Notes: a model not told the origin generated them from the sequence alone. A stretch of DNA of 33,740 bases from Streptomyces sp. T39 (GCF_008042045.1 NZ_RDBP01000012.1:2077949-2111688), one strand, 5' to 3'; positions 8,411-16,438 are shown, numbered from the stretch's first letter. Made by a program: numbers and translations.

Positions 8411-8450
8411 GAAAAGCCGAAGCGCCCCGGGCCTTGTCGGCCCGGGGCGC
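8411..8450 (-). terminator. attenuator terminator in the chorismate mutase leader
   Basis: On the minus strand a perfect 12-bp G/C stem (GCGCCCCGGGCC / GGCCCGGGGCGC, loop of 5) is followed within 6 bases by CTTTTCC. This is a classic intrinsic terminator, unusual here because it lies inside the leader, between the leader peptide stop (8472) and the gene start (8363). CGGCCCG inside the leader ORF is complementary to CGGGCCG in the 5' arm and loop of this stem, which offers a possible antiterminator pairing. Confidence 0.75.
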
Positions 8451-8471
8451 CTGGGAAGTCGCTGTCTGAAG

Positions 8472-8543
8472 CTAGGCAGCACGACCATGGCAGCCGGACG
8501 GGCCGGTGCCATAGGTAAAGACGAAGGTCAGCTGCGTGTGCAT
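8472..8543 (-). CDS. 23-residue leader peptide of the chorismate mutase gene
   Basis: ATG at 8543 to TAG at 8472 encodes 23 residues containing LTFVFTYG at positions 5-12, that is Phe7, Phe9 and Tyr11, the end products of the chorismate mutase branch. Phe9 uses TTT and Tyr11 uses TAT, codons that are rare in this GC-rich genome, as expected for regulatory codons. A hairpin with about 10 bp (ATGGCACCGG / CCGGCTGCCAT with one bulge) begins at the Tyr codon. No Shine-Dalgarno precedes the ATG, and a CATACT -10 box ends 7 bases before it, so the leader is probably translated from a leaderless transcript. The role as an attenuator sensor is inferred; the ORF is seen directly. Confidence 0.7.
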   Translation of the reverse strand: MHTQLTFVFTYGTGPSGCHGRAA

Positions 8544-8549
8544 GCGCAC

Positions 8550-8578
8550 AGTATGGACCCGGCCCCGCGGCGGGCCAA
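8550..8578 (-). promoter_or_regulatory. promoter of the chorismate mutase leader
   Basis: On the minus strand TTGGCC (8573-8578) and CATACT (8550-8555) are separated by 17 bases. Transcription would start at about the A of the leader ATG. Confidence 0.5.
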
Positions 8579-8624
8579 AAGCCGGTTCGGATGGTGAGAC
8601 GAAAAGAGGACACGGGACCCCCGG

Positions 8625-8630
8625 TAGAAT
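8625..8630 (+). promoter_or_regulatory. -10 box of the guaA promoter
   Basis: TAGAAT is a near-perfect actinobacterial -10 box, 42 bases upstream of the guaA GTG. No clear -35 box is seen at 17-19 bases upstream. Confidence 0.55.
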
Positions 8631-8672
8631 CGACAAATAACGACCCTCACTCCCACCGCCGGAAGGCCGCCA

Positions 8673-10271
8673 GTGTCATCAGCGTCTCCCGCTGCCGCGC
8701 CCGCATCCAACCCGGACACCGTCCTCGTTGTCGACTTCGGCGCCCAGTACGCACAGCTCATCGCCCGCCGCGTCCGCGAGGCCCGGGTCTACAGCGAGAT
8801 CGTCCCGTCCACGATGCCCGTGGAGGAGATGCTGGCCAGGAACCCCCGCGCGATCATCCTCTCCGGCGGCCCGTCGTCCGTGTACGCGGAAGGCGCCCCG
8901 CGCCTCGACAGCGCGATCTTCGAGGCCGGTGTCCCGGTCTTCGGCATGTGCTACGGCTTCCAGCTGATGGCGACCACGCTCGGCGGCACCGTCGACAACA
9001 CCGGCGCCCGTGAGTACGGCCGGACCCCGCTGCACGTCAGCAAGCCGGGCTCCACCCTCTTCGAGGGCACCCCGGCCGAGCAGCCGGTGTGGATGTCCCA
9101 CGGCGACGCCTGCTCCGCGGCGCCCGAGGGCTTCACCGTCACCGCCTCCACCGACGTGGTCCCGGTCGCCGCCTTCGAGAACGACGAGAAGAAGCTCTAC
9201 GGCGTCCAGTACCACCCCGAGGTGCTGCACTCCACCCACGGCCAGCAGGTCCTGGAGCACTTCCTGTACCGCGGTGCCGGCATCGAGCCCAGCTGGACCA
9301 CGGGCAACGTCATCGAGGAGCAGGTCGCGGCCATCCGCGCCCAGGTCGGCACCAAGCGGGCCATCTGCGGTCTCTCCGGCGGCGTCGACTCCGCCGTGGC
9401 CGCAGCGCTCGTCCAGAAGGCCATCGGCTCGCAGCTGACCTGTGTGTACGTGGACCACGGCCTGATGCGCAAGGGCGAGACCGAGCAGGTCGAGAAGGAC
9501 TTCGTCGCCTCCACCGGCGTCAACCTCAAGGTCGTCGACGCACAGGAGCGCTTCCTGGACGCCCTGGCCGGCGTCTCCGACCCGGAGGCCAAGCGCAAGA
9601 TCATCGGCCGTGAGTTCATCCGCGTCTTCGAGCAGGCGCAGGCCGAGATCGTCGCCGAGGGCGCGGCCGACGGCGAGCAGGTCGCCTTCCTCGTGCAGGG
9701 CACCCTCTACCCGGACGTCGTCGAGTCCGGCGGCGGCACCGGCACGGCCAACATCAAGTCCCACCACAACGTCGGCGGTCTGCCCGAGGACCTCGAGTTC
9801 GAACTCGTCGAGCCGCTGCGCCAGCTGTTCAAGGACGAGGTCCGGATGGTCGGCCAGGAGCTCGGTCTGCCCGACGAGATCGTCCAGCGCCAGCCGTTCC
9901 CCGGCCCGGGCCTCGGCATCCGGATCGTCGGCGAGGTCACCAGGGAGCGCCTGGACCTGCTGCGCGAGGCGGACGCCATCGCCCGGGAGGAGCTCACCGC
10001 GGCCGGTCTCGACCGGGAGATCTGGCAGTGCCCGGTCGTTCTGCTCGCCGATGTGCGCAGCGTGGGCGTCCAGGGCGACGGCCGCACCTACGGCCACCCG
10101 ATCGTGCTGCGGCCGGTCTCGTCCGAGGACGCCATGACCGCGGACTGGACGCGGATGCCGTACGAGGTGCTGGCGCGGATCTCGACCCGCATCACCAACG
10201 AGGTGGCCGACGTGAACCGCGTCGTGCTGGACGTCACGAGCAAGCCGCCGGGCACCATCGAGTGGGAGTGA
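8673..10271 (+). CDS. guaA: GMP synthase (glutamine-hydrolysing)
   Basis: A 532-residue enzyme that converts XMP to GMP with glutamine and ATP. The N-terminal class I amidotransferase has the nucleophile Cys93 in GMCYGFQ and the His-Glu pair in QYHPEV. The ATP pyrophosphatase domain has the PP-loop SGGVDS at residues 235-240. The dimerisation domain ends in the family signature KPPGTIEWE. The start is GTG with GGAAGG upstream; the first 14 residues are a low-complexity tail before the domain begins at [12 protein letters not shown]. The gene is monocistronic: a strong -10 box lies upstream and a hairpin terminator follows. It is divergent from chorismate mutase. Confidence 0.97.
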   Translation: MSSASPAAAPASNPDTVLVVDFGAQYAQLIARRVREARVYSEIVPSTMPVEEMLARNPRAIILSGGPSSVYAEGAPRLDSAIFEAGVPVFGMCYGFQLMATTLGGTVDNTGAREYGRTPLHVSKPGSTLFEGTPAEQPVWMSHGDACSAAPEGFTVTASTDVVPVAAFENDEKKLYGVQYHPEVLHSTHGQQVLEHFLYRGAGIEPSWTTGNVIEEQVAAIRAQVGTKRAICGLSGGVDSAVAAALVQKAIGSQLTCVYVDHGLMRKGETEQVEKDFVASTGVNLKVVDAQERFLDALAGVSDPEAKRKIIGREFIRVFEQAQAEIVAEGAADGEQVAFLVQGTLYPDVVESGGGTGTANIKSHHNVGGLPEDLEFELVEPLRQLFKDEVRMVGQELGLPDEIVQRQPFPGPGLGIRIVGEVTRERLDLLREADAIAREELTAAGLDREIWQCPVVLLADVRSVGVQGDGRTYGHPIVLRPVSSEDAMTADWTRMPYEVLARISTRITNEVADVNRVVLDVTSKPPGTIEWE

Positions 10272-10292
10272 CCTCCCCGTTCCGGTCCTGAC

Positions 10293-10329
10293 CGACGCCG
10301 CCGTTCCGATGCCCGGAGCGGCGGCGTCG
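10293..10329 (+). terminator. guaA terminator
   Basis: CGACGCCGCCGTTCC pairs with GGAGCGGCGGCGTCG (one G-T pair) around a 7-base loop, 21 bases after the guaA stop. Confidence 0.7.
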
Positions 10330-10469
10330 CCGTCGGCCGCGGCCCCCTTCTGTCCCGGGCGCCCCGGCGGTACGGTCCGTGTCACGGACCGTGGCGCAAC
10401 CGCTGGTGAGCGGCGCCGCCTGCCCGTACGTATGGTCGGTTGACGGGTCGACTGAAGGCGGGACCAGCG

Positions 10470-10991
10470 ATGACACACTCGTACCGGACGGCATCGGCCG
10501 ACGGCGCCACCGGCGACGGTCCGCGCGGCTGGAAGGCGTGGGCCACGGCCAACGCCCTGCTGCCGCTGCGGCTCTTCCTCGGGATCACCTTCGTCTACGC
10601 GGGCATCGACAAGCTGACCGACAGCGCGTTCATGTCCGCCGCCGGCCCCGGTTCCATCGGCGCGCTGATGGAAGGCGTGCGCGACGGCTCCGCCGTGCCG
10701 GGTCTGGTCGACCTCGCGCTGAAGAATCCCGAGGGCTTCGGCTACGCGATCGCCCTCGGGGAGCTGGCCGTCGGCATCGGCACCCTCGTCGGCCTGCTGG
10801 CGCGGGTGGCCGCGCTCGGCGGCGCGCTGATCTCGCTGAGCCTGTGGCTGACCGTGAGCTGGCAGAGCGACCCGTACTACTACGGGAACGATTTGGCCTA
10901 TCTGATGGCCTGGCTGCCGCTCGTGCTGGCCGGCGCCGACCGGTTCTCGGCCGACGCCCTCCTGCGCGCCCGGCGGCGCCGCACACCGTAG
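10470..10991 (+). CDS. DoxX family membrane protein
   Basis: A 173-residue integral membrane protein. LLPLRLFLGITFVYAGIDKLTD is the typical first helix of DoxX proteins (Arg in the helix, then GxDKL). Two more hydrophobic helices follow (GYAIALGELAVGIGTLVGLLA and AALGGALISLSLWLTV) and a fourth at AYLMAWLPLVLAGADRF. DoxX proteins are linked to respiratory or redox functions in the membrane; the exact role here is unknown. The ATG at 10470 is preferred over an upstream TTG at 10440 because GAAGG lies 9-13 bases before it; a TATGGT -10 box sits at 10431-10436. Its last 94 bases overlap the 3' end of the convergent small gene on the minus strand. Confidence 0.85.
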   Translation: MTHSYRTASADGATGDGPRGWKAWATANALLPLRLFLGITFVYAGIDKLTDSAFMSAAGPGSIGALMEGVRDGSAVPGLVDLALKNPEGFGYAIALGELAVGIGTLVGLLARVAALGGALISLSLWLTVSWQSDPYYYGNDLAYLMAWLPLVLAGADRFSADALLRARRRRTP

Positions 10992-11173
10992 TGCAGGGAC
11001 CCCACACACCCGGCCAGGCACAGACCGCCGAGGACGACCGGCAGGGCGGTGAACCAGGGTGTGTGCCATGCGCCCGTGGCGTCCCCTCCGTACAGCGCCG
11101 CGCAGGCCAGCACGGACAGTCCCGCGATCAGCCTGCCGGGCCGGAACCCGTGCAGGAACTCATGGTGCGGCAC
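10898..11173 (-). CDS. small membrane protein, two predicted helices
   Basis: A 91-residue protein of no family I can name. It has two hydrophobic segments, RLIAGLSVLACAALYGGDATGAW and TPWFTALPVVLGGLCLAGCVGS, and a basic Arg/Ser/Ala tail. The GTG start at 11173 is preceded by GGAGGTGG, and the gene starts 14 bases inside the end of the PspC/LiaF-like gene, so the two are probably translationally coupled. The amino-acid pattern is protein-like, unlike the antisense frames around it. The tail overlaps the 3' end of the convergent DoxX gene. Confidence 0.72.
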   Translation of the reverse strand: MPHHEFLHGFRPGRLIAGLSVLACAALYGGDATGAWHTPWFTALPVVLGGLCLAGCVGSLHYGVRRRRARRRASAENRSAPASTSGSQAIR

Positions 11174-12452
11174 GTTCCACCTCCACCTGTCCGACGCTCA
11201 CGTCCAGCTCCAGTTCCAGCGTCCCCGACGGCTCGGTGCCCCGGGGCGGCGCCAGGGTCTCGCGCACCGTCAGGTCCGGTCCCGCGGCGCCGCCCGCGGT
11301 CCCCGCGGGCAGCCGGACGTTCCCGAGGCCGACGTCGGCCTCCAGCACGACCGTGGCGTCCCGGGGCACGACGACCCTGAGCAGACCGAGGCCGACCTCG
11401 GCCCGGGTGGACACCGTCGTGCCGGGCGCCGGCTCCAGGGCGCCGAGGTCCAGGGTGGCCGAGCCCGAGCCCAGTTCGTGGGAGGGCGCCAGGGCCGCGG
11501 CCGACGCGGGGCGCCAGGTCCGCTCGCCGAACGTGGTGCTGATGTTCTCGGGCAGGGCCGACGCCCCCGCCAGCAGGCAGGCCGTCACCATCGTCATCAG
11601 CATCGTGCCGAAGCCGGTGCGGCCGACGACGCTGCTGACCACGAGCCCCGCGCCGAGGACGGCCAGGGCGGCGACCAGGCCGATCTGGAGACTCGCGCCC
11701 AGCGGCCGGCCGTCCCAGCTCGCCGCCGTGCCCACGGCCCCCGCGACGAACGCCAGGGTGACGACCGTGCCGCCGATGCCGCGCCGCCCCCAGGGCTGCG
11801 GGGGCACCGCCGGGCGGCGTCCGCGGTCCCCCGCGGCGGGCCCGGACGCGACCGCGTCCGCGGGGCCCCACAGATAGCCGGCCGCCACCGGCCCCGTGGT
11901 GCCGTCCTTCAGGATCGGGTCGCGCCACCACGAGGGACCGTCGGGCGCGGGCGGGGCCTTGGTCTCGGGCGGGGCCTCGGCCACCGTCTGCGCGGTCACC
12001 GGGTCCAGCGGGGCGCCGTCGGGGGAGGCGGCCCTGCGACGCAGCGACCACACGGCCACCCCCGCGGTCGCCAGCGACAGCATGGACGCGAAGGCCAGCA
12101 TGTCCGCGTTGCTCAGCGTGGTGAGGAGCAGACCGCTCCCGATCAGGGCCAGCAGGACGGCGCTCAGCGAGGCGCGGTCGACCCGCCCCGACAGCATCCG
12201 GCGGAATTCGTTCTCGTCCTCGTCGTCGGCGGGGAGCAGCAGCCAGGCGAAACCGTAGAAGATCAGCCCGACGCCCCCGGTCGCGGAGAGCACGGCGACC
12301 ACGATGCGGAAGATCACCGGATCGACGTCGCAGTGCCGGCCGAGTCCGCCGCAGACGCCCGCCACCATCTTGGAGCGCGGTGTGCGGCGCAGCGCCTGCG
12401 GCTCGTCCGGCTCCTGCGGCGGGAGGGGCGGTGCGGTGGTCGGCTGGCTCAT
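11160..12452 (-). CDS. PspC domain protein with LiaF-like C-terminal domain
   Basis: A 430-residue membrane protein. Residues about 20-75 form a PspC domain (RTPRSKMVAGVCGGLGRHC, then FRIVVAVLSATGGVGLIFYG). Several more hydrophobic helices follow in pairs (LSAVLLALIGSGLLL; GGTVVTLAFVAGAVGTAA; IGLVAALAVLGAGLVVSSVVG; GTMLMTMVTACLLAGA). The last 130 residues are a soluble, beta-rich, LiaF/DUF2154-like region (TRAEVGLGLLRVVVPRDATVVLEADVGLGNVRL). LiaF-type proteins inhibit a cognate histidine kinase until the envelope is stressed, which suggests that this protein regulates the divergently encoded PspC-type kinase and response regulator. The ATG at 12452 has GGAGAC directly upstream. The open frame extends further 5', but that part has no protein-like composition. 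Confidence 0.85.
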   Translation of the reverse strand: MSQPTTAPPLPPQEPDEPQALRRTPRSKMVAGVCGGLGRHCDVDPVIFRIVVAVLSATGGVGLIFYGFAWLLLPADDEDENEFRRMLSGRVDRASLSAVLLALIGSGLLLTTLSNADMLAFASMLSLATAGVAVWSLRRRAASPDGAPLDPVTAQTVAEAPPETKAPPAPDGPSWWRDPILKDGTTGPVAAGYLWGPADAVASGPAAGDRGRRPAVPPQPWGRRGIGGTVVTLAFVAGAVGTAASWDGRPLGASLQIGLVAALAVLGAGLVVSSVVGRTGFGTMLMTMVTACLLAGASALPENISTTFGERTWRPASAAALAPSHELGSGSATLDLGALEPAPGTTVSTRAEVGLGLLRVVVPRDATVVLEADVGLGNVRLPAGTAGGAAGPDLTVRETLAPPRGTEPSGTLELELDVSVGQVEVERAAP

Positions 12453-12612
12453 GTCTCCATGGTGACGGCCCGGCGGCCCCGGGGGCAGCCGCCCCGACCC
12501 TGGCCGTTCCCTGATATTGCCCCCCGGGAGCGGCTCGCGCCGCGCACCCCGGGCCGGTCGTCTCCCCTTTCCCCGGGGCGGTTCCAGGCCCCCAGGGGCG
12601 GACACCGGCTTC

Positions 12613-12640
12613 TCAGGGTCGGAATGAGGGACTGCCCTGA
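12613..12640. promoter_or_regulatory. candidate operator in the divergent PspC/kinase intergenic region
   Basis: TCAGGG and CCCTGA form a dyad separated by 16 bases. Two similar half-elements, TCAGGGTC and TGAGGGAC, lie 12 bases apart in direct orientation. The position just upstream of the kinase gene fits autoregulation by the encoded response regulator. This is inference only. Confidence 0.3.
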
Positions 12641-12675
12641 TGTCCGCGCCCCCGCCGCCGTGTGACGATCGGGGC

Positions 12676-13953
12676 ATGCCAGTCGCCACCCGTCCGCCCG
12701 AGGCCGAAGAGCCGGCGGTCCGCAAGCTGTACCGCAGCGCCGACGGGCGGCTGCTCGGCGGTGTCGCGCGCGGTCTCGCCGGACATCTGGGACTGCCGGT
12801 CATCTGGGTGCGCCTGGTGTTCCTGGTGCTGTTCATGGCGGACGGGCTCGGAGCCCTGCCGTACGCGGTGTTCTGGATCGTCGTCCCGCTCGGAGTCGGC
12901 GGCCGCGGAGCGCAGGGCCGCTCGCTCTTCGAGGTCACGCCCGACGGCCGGCGGCGGCTGCGCAAGCCGGACAAGGGCCAGGTGCTGGCCCTCGGGGCCC
13001 TGTTCGTCGGCGGCGCGATCTTCGTCGACAACCTGGAGCGCAACAGCAGCAACCGCTACGTCGTGCCCATCCTGCTGATCGGCGCCGGTGTGGTGCTGGT
13101 CTGGCGGCAGGCGGACAACGCCCGCCGGGCCAGCTGGACGTCCCCGGCGTCCGGGGCCGGGCCGCACCGTCTGATCCCCGCGGCCCGGGTCCTCGCCGGT
13201 GTCGGGCTGGCCGTCACCGGGCTGACGGTCTTCGTGGTGGTGCGCGGCTCGGCCGCGCAGCTCGGCTCCGTCCTGACCGCGGTCATCGCCGTCGTGGCCG
13301 GTGTCGCCCTGCTCGCCGGTCCCTGGCTGGTGCGGATGACCCAGGACCTCTCCGAGGAACGGACGATGCGCATCCGGGCCCAGGAGCGGGCCGAGGTCGC
13401 CGCCCATGTGCACGACTCCGTCCTGCACACCCTCACCCTGATCCAGCGCAGCGCCGAGGACCCCGGCGAGGTGCGCCGCCTCGCCCGCGCCCAGGAACGC
13501 GAGCTGCGGAACTGGCTCTACCGCCCCGAGGGCACGGGCAGGGACGACGAGGAGGAGCCGGACACGCTCGCCGAGGCGGTGAAGCGGACCGCGGCCGAGG
13601 TCGAGGACAAGCACGGCGTGCCCGTCGAGGTCGTCGTCGTCGGCGACTGCCCCCTGGACGAACGGCTGACGGCGCAGATGCAGGCCGCGCGCGAAGCGAT
13701 GGTCAACGCCGCCAAGTACGGTGGTTCGGGAGGCGCCGTGCAGGTTTTCGCGGAGGTCGAACCGCGGTCGGTCTTCGTCTCCGTCCGGGACCGGGGGCCG
13801 GGCTTCGACCTGGACGCGGTCCCCGGTGACAGGATGGGCGTACGAGAATCGATCATCGGCCGGATGCAGCGCAACGGCGGTACGGCACGGCTCCGCGCGG
13901 TGCCCGGCGGGGGGACCGAGGTGGAGCTCGAGATGGAGAGGGCTGACGGATGA
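12676..13953 (+). CDS. PspC domain sensor histidine kinase (HisKA_3/NarX type)
   Basis: A 425-residue kinase. An N-terminal PspC domain (LYRSADGRLLGGVARGLAGHLGL and the following helix) is joined to more transmembrane segments (LALGALFVGGAIFVDN; YVVPILLIGAGVVLVW; AGVGLAVTGLTVFVVV; VLTAVIAVVAGVALLAG). The dimerisation box AAHVHDSVLHTLTLIQ carries the phospho-acceptor His246. The ATPase domain has the N-box REAMVNAAKYG and the Asp-box VRDRGPGFD. It partners the response regulator, whose ATG overlaps its stop. The start is set at ATG 12676; an in-frame ATG at 12640 would add 12 Pro-rich residues. The PspC domain and the divergent LiaF-like gene suggest sensing of envelope stress. Confidence 0.9.
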   Translation: MPVATRPPEAEEPAVRKLYRSADGRLLGGVARGLAGHLGLPVIWVRLVFLVLFMADGLGALPYAVFWIVVPLGVGGRGAQGRSLFEVTPDGRRRLRKPDKGQVLALGALFVGGAIFVDNLERNSSNRYVVPILLIGAGVVLVWRQADNARRASWTSPASGAGPHRLIPAARVLAGVGLAVTGLTVFVVVRGSAAQLGSVLTAVIAVVAGVALLAGPWLVRMTQDLSEERTMRIRAQERAEVAAHVHDSVLHTLTLIQRSAEDPGEVRRLARAQERELRNWLYRPEGTGRDDEEEPDTLAEAVKRTAAEVEDKHGVPVEVVVVGDCPLDERLTAQMQAAREAMVNAAKYGGSGGAVQVFAEVEPRSVFVSVRDRGPGFDLDAVPGDRMGVRESIIGRMQRNGGTARLRAVPGGGTEVELEMERADG

Positions 13954-14639
13954 CCGAGGCTGCTGGAGAGACCGCCGAGCGGCGGGTACGGGTGGTGCTC
14001 GTCGACGACCACCGGATGTTCCGCGCGGGGGTGCAGGCCGAGATCGGGCAGACGGCGGCCACGGGCGTCGAGGTCGTCGGCGAGGCCGCCGACGTGGACC
14101 AGGCCGTCACCGTCATCACCGCGACCCGTCCCGAGGTCGTGCTGCTGGACGTGCATCTGCCCGGCGGCGGCGGGGTGGAGGTGCTGCGCCGCTGCGCCAC
14201 GCTGATGGCCGCCGCGCAGAACCCGGTGCGTTTCCTCGCGCTCTCCGTGTCCGACGCGGCGGAGGACGTGATCGGCGTGATCCGCGGCGGTGCCCGCGGC
14301 TACGTCACCAAGACCATCACGGGCACGGACCTGGTGGACTCGATCTTCCGGGTGCAGGAGGGGGACGCGGTCTTCTCGCCGCGGCTGGCCGGCTTCGTGC
14401 TGGACGCCTTCGCGTCGACCGACGCGGTCCCCGTGGACGAGGACCTCGACCGGCTGACCCAGCGCGAGCGGGAGGTGCTGCGGCTGATCGCTCGCGGATA
14501 CGCGTACAAGGAGATCGCCAAGCAGCTGTTCATCTCGGTGAAGACGGTCGAGTCCCATGTCTCGGCGGTGCTGCGGAAGTTGCAGCTCTCCAACCGGCAC
14601 GAGCTGACCCGCTGGGCGACGGCGCGGCGGCTCGTCTGA
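13950..14639 (+). CDS. NarL/LuxR family response regulator
   Basis: A 229-residue regulator. The receiver domain starts at RVVLVDDHRMFRAGV (acidic pair), has phospho-acceptor Asp67 in VVLLDVHLPG, and the conserved Ser/Thr and Lys in ALSVS and YVTKTI. A LuxR-type helix-turn-helix lies in the C-terminal 65 residues (LTQREREVLRLIARGYAYKEIAKQLF, then SVKTVESHVSAVLRKL). ATGA overlap with the kinase stop shows tight coupling. It ends 21 bases from the convergent NlpC/P60 gene. Likely targets are its own operon and the divergent PspC/LiaF-like gene. Confidence 0.93.
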   Translation: MTEAAGETAERRVRVVLVDDHRMFRAGVQAEIGQTAATGVEVVGEAADVDQAVTVITATRPEVVLLDVHLPGGGGVEVLRRCATLMAAAQNPVRFLALSVSDAAEDVIGVIRGGARGYVTKTITGTDLVDSIFRVQEGDAVFSPRLAGFVLDAFASTDAVPVDEDLDRLTQREREVLRLIARGYAYKEIAKQLFISVKTVESHVSAVLRKLQLSNRHELTRWATARRLV

Positions 14640-14660
14640 GCACACCGGGCCCCCGGGGGC

Positions 14661-15725
14661 TCAGCCGACGCGGGTGGCGCCGGCGAACGGCATCTCGTCG
14701 ATCGGCGCGATCCGGATCGGCGCGCCCGGCCGCGGTGCGTGGATCATCCGCCCGTCGCCGATGTAGAGGCCGACATGGGTGACACCGGAGTAGAAGAACA
14801 CCAGGTCGCCGGGGGCCAGTCGGGAGCGCGGCACCCGCTGTCCCGCGTCGATCTGGGTGTAGGTGGTGCGCGGCAGCGAGACTCCGGCGGCCTTCCACGC
14901 CGCCTGGGTCAGTCCCGAGCAGTCGTAGGCGCCGGGCCCGGTGGCGCCCCAGACGTAGGGCTTCCCCAGCGCGCCGTAGGCGTAGGCGACGGCCTTCGCC
15001 GCCCTGCTGCCCGGCGCGGCGGCCGGGCCGCGGTGCGGGCCCGAGCGGTCGGCGCGGGCCGGTTCGGCGGTGCCGCGCTCGTAGGCCGCTCGCTGCTCGG
15101 CGGTGAGCCGCGCCAGCAGGCGCTCCGCGGCGGCGAGCCGGTCCTGCACGGTGGACTTGTGGCGCAGGAGCTCGCGGCGGCGCTCCTCCAGCTCCGCCAC
15201 CCGCTTGCTGCCCTCGGCCCGCAGAACGGCGATGCCGGCGATCCGGCGGCGGACGTCGGCGACGGCCCGCGCCTGCCGGTCCCCGACCCGTTCGGCGAGC
15301 GCCGCCTGTTCCAGGTAGGCGTCGGGTGCCGAGGTCAGCGCGAGCTGCAGCCCGGGGTCCATGCCCCCCGCGCGGTACTGGGCGGTCGCGAAGGAACCGA
15401 GGGCGTCGCGGGAGGCGTTCAGCTGCTCGGTGCTGCGGGCCGCCCGGTCGCGGAGCGCGTCGAGTGCCTCGCGGGCCGTGTCCGAGCGCTCCTTGGCGCC
15501 GTTGTACTTCTCGGTGGCCGCTTCCGCCTGCTGGTACAGGGCGTCGACGCGGGCCTTGATCTGTGCGGGCGTGAGGCGCGGCTCGGCGTGGGCGAGACCG
15601 CCCGCCGCGGTGGCCGCCGCGCCCGCGAGGGCCAGGGTGGCCGCGGTGCGGGCGGCCGGCCCCGCGAGCGGACGCTGCGGCGCCTTTCGGTGCGGGCTGC
15701 GGTGCGGCTTTCGGTGGGCTGCCAC
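14661..15725 (-). CDS. secreted NlpC/P60 peptidoglycan endopeptidase (paralogue 1)
   Basis: A 354-residue secreted cell-wall hydrolase. The signal peptide has basic residues (AAHRKPHRSPHRKAP) and a hydrophobic core (TAATLALAGAAATAAGGLAHA). A long coiled-coil region follows (about residues 40-220, starting TPAQIKARVDALYQQAE) and a C-terminal NlpC/P60 domain with Cys269 in YDCSGLTQAAW, His in THVGLYIG and a second His in HAPRPG. Such enzymes cut stem peptides between D-Glu and the diamino acid. The start is GTG at 15725 with GGAAGGAA upstream; the frame extends to 15800, but that would put a 12-bp hairpin inside the coding region. The coiled coil may keep the enzyme inactive until engaged, as in RipA/FtsEX-dependent relatives (inference). 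Confidence 0.9.
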   Translation of the reverse strand: MAAHRKPHRSPHRKAPQRPLAGPAARTAATLALAGAAATAAGGLAHAEPRLTPAQIKARVDALYQQAEAATEKYNGAKERSDTAREALDALRDRAARSTEQLNASRDALGSFATAQYRAGGMDPGLQLALTSAPDAYLEQAALAERVGDRQARAVADVRRRIAGIAVLRAEGSKRVAELEERRRELLRHKSTVQDRLAAAERLLARLTAEQRAAYERGTAEPARADRSGPHRGPAAAPGSRAAKAVAYAYGALGKPYVWGATGPGAYDCSGLTQAAWKAAGVSLPRTTYTQIDAGQRVPRSRLAPGDLVFFYSGVTHVGLYIGDGRMIHAPRPGAPIRIAPIDEMPFAGATRVG

Positions 15726-15766
15726 GGTGGCGCCGTTCCTTCCGTCGTCCGTCCGCCGGTCCTGAC

Positions 15767-15811
15767 GGTCCGGCGGCACACCGCACGGGGGAGCGGGCAT
15801 GCCGCCGGACC
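15767..15811 (-). promoter_or_regulatory. 12-bp stem in the leader of NlpC/P60 paralogue 1
   Basis: GGTCCGGCGGCA and TGCCGCCGGACC pair perfectly around a 21-base loop, 42 bases upstream of the GTG and downstream of the proposed -10 box. It is not a recognisable ydaO riboswitch. It could be an unrecognised leader element or simple structure. The rest of this 337-base intergenic region (15726-16062) holds only the promoters of the flanking genes. Confidence 0.4.
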
Positions 15812-15875
15812 TTCGGCGGGGGTGGCCGTGCCGCCCGGCTGCACGGCGGCGGTGGGAGCGGCCACCTGGTGCGAG

Positions 15876-15881
15876 ACGCTA
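15876..15881 (-). promoter_or_regulatory. -10 box for NlpC/P60 paralogue 1
   Basis: On the minus strand CTAGCGT sits in the same local context (GGCTAGCGT) as the -10 box of NlpC/P60 paralogue 2. It predicts a leader of about 145 bases. No good -35 box is visible. Confidence 0.4.
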
Positions 15882-16049
15882 GCCCCGGCCGTTACCGGAG
15901 CGAGACATGAGGAACACAACTGTCCGAATCTGCCCGCCCGTGCCCGTTTTCGGCGGCTCTGTCGTCCGGTGGAAGGCCCGGTCCGTCCCGCCCCTGACCG
16001 AAGTCCGCGAGGAGGGGGACCTGCGGCCGGACCGGTGATATGGCAGGCA

Positions 16050-16055
16050 TAGGCT
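16050..16055 (+). promoter_or_regulatory. -10 box for the small membrane protein gene
   Basis: TAGGCT ends 7 bases before the ATG at 16063 with no Shine-Dalgarno between, which fits a leaderless transcript. Confidence 0.45.
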
Positions 16056-16062
16056 CCGCAGC

Positions 16063-16416
16063 ATGGACGTACTCATCAATGTCTTCGTGGCCCTGCACAT
16101 CATCGGCATCGCCTCACTGCTGGGTGGCTTCCTGACCCAGATGAAGGCGATGGGTGCGGGGACGGCCCGCTTCACCCCCGCGATGCTGCACGGCGCGCTG
16201 ACGATGCTGGTCACCGGCGTCGCGCTGGTGGGCCTCAACCAGGCCGACGACCAGGCGGTGAACAACCTCAAGATCGGCATCAAGCTCGCGGTGCTGGTGG
16301 TCGTCCTCGGCCTGGTGTACGTGAAGCGGGACGAGGAGCACGTCGACAAGGCCGTCTTCGGCGCGGTCGGGGGCCTGACGGTCGCCAACATCTTCATCGC
16401 GACGCTCTGGACCTGA
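16063..16416 (+). CDS. small integral membrane protein, four predicted helices
   Basis: A 117-residue hydrophobic protein with helices at about 2-24 (VLINVFVALHIIGIASLLGGF), 40-60 (MLHGALTMLVTGVALVGL), 70-88 (IGIKLAVLVVVLGLVYV) and 98-115 (GAVGGLTVANIFIATLW). The loops carry Lys28 and the acidic NQADDQAVNN. I do not recognise a named family. The gene lies between two convergently oriented NlpC/P60 genes and ends in a shared bidirectional terminator. No function can be assigned. Confidence 0.85.
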   Translation: MDVLINVFVALHIIGIASLLGGFLTQMKAMGAGTARFTPAMLHGALTMLVTGVALVGLNQADDQAVNNLKIGIKLAVLVVVLGLVYVKRDEEHVDKAVFGAVGGLTVANIFIATLWT

Positions 16417-16438
16417 GGGCGGCGGACCGCCTCGCGCG

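Noticed and set aside
8679..11069. 796-codon frame antisense to guaA
   Set aside because: guaA on the plus strand is unambiguous; the antisense frame is low-complexity His/Asp/Gly/Val.
15726..15900. possible second ydaO riboswitch before NlpC/P60 paralogue 1
   Set aside because: The core landmarks (GGGGTGAAT and CCCGACAGCTAACC) are absent; only general G/C-rich pairing is shared.
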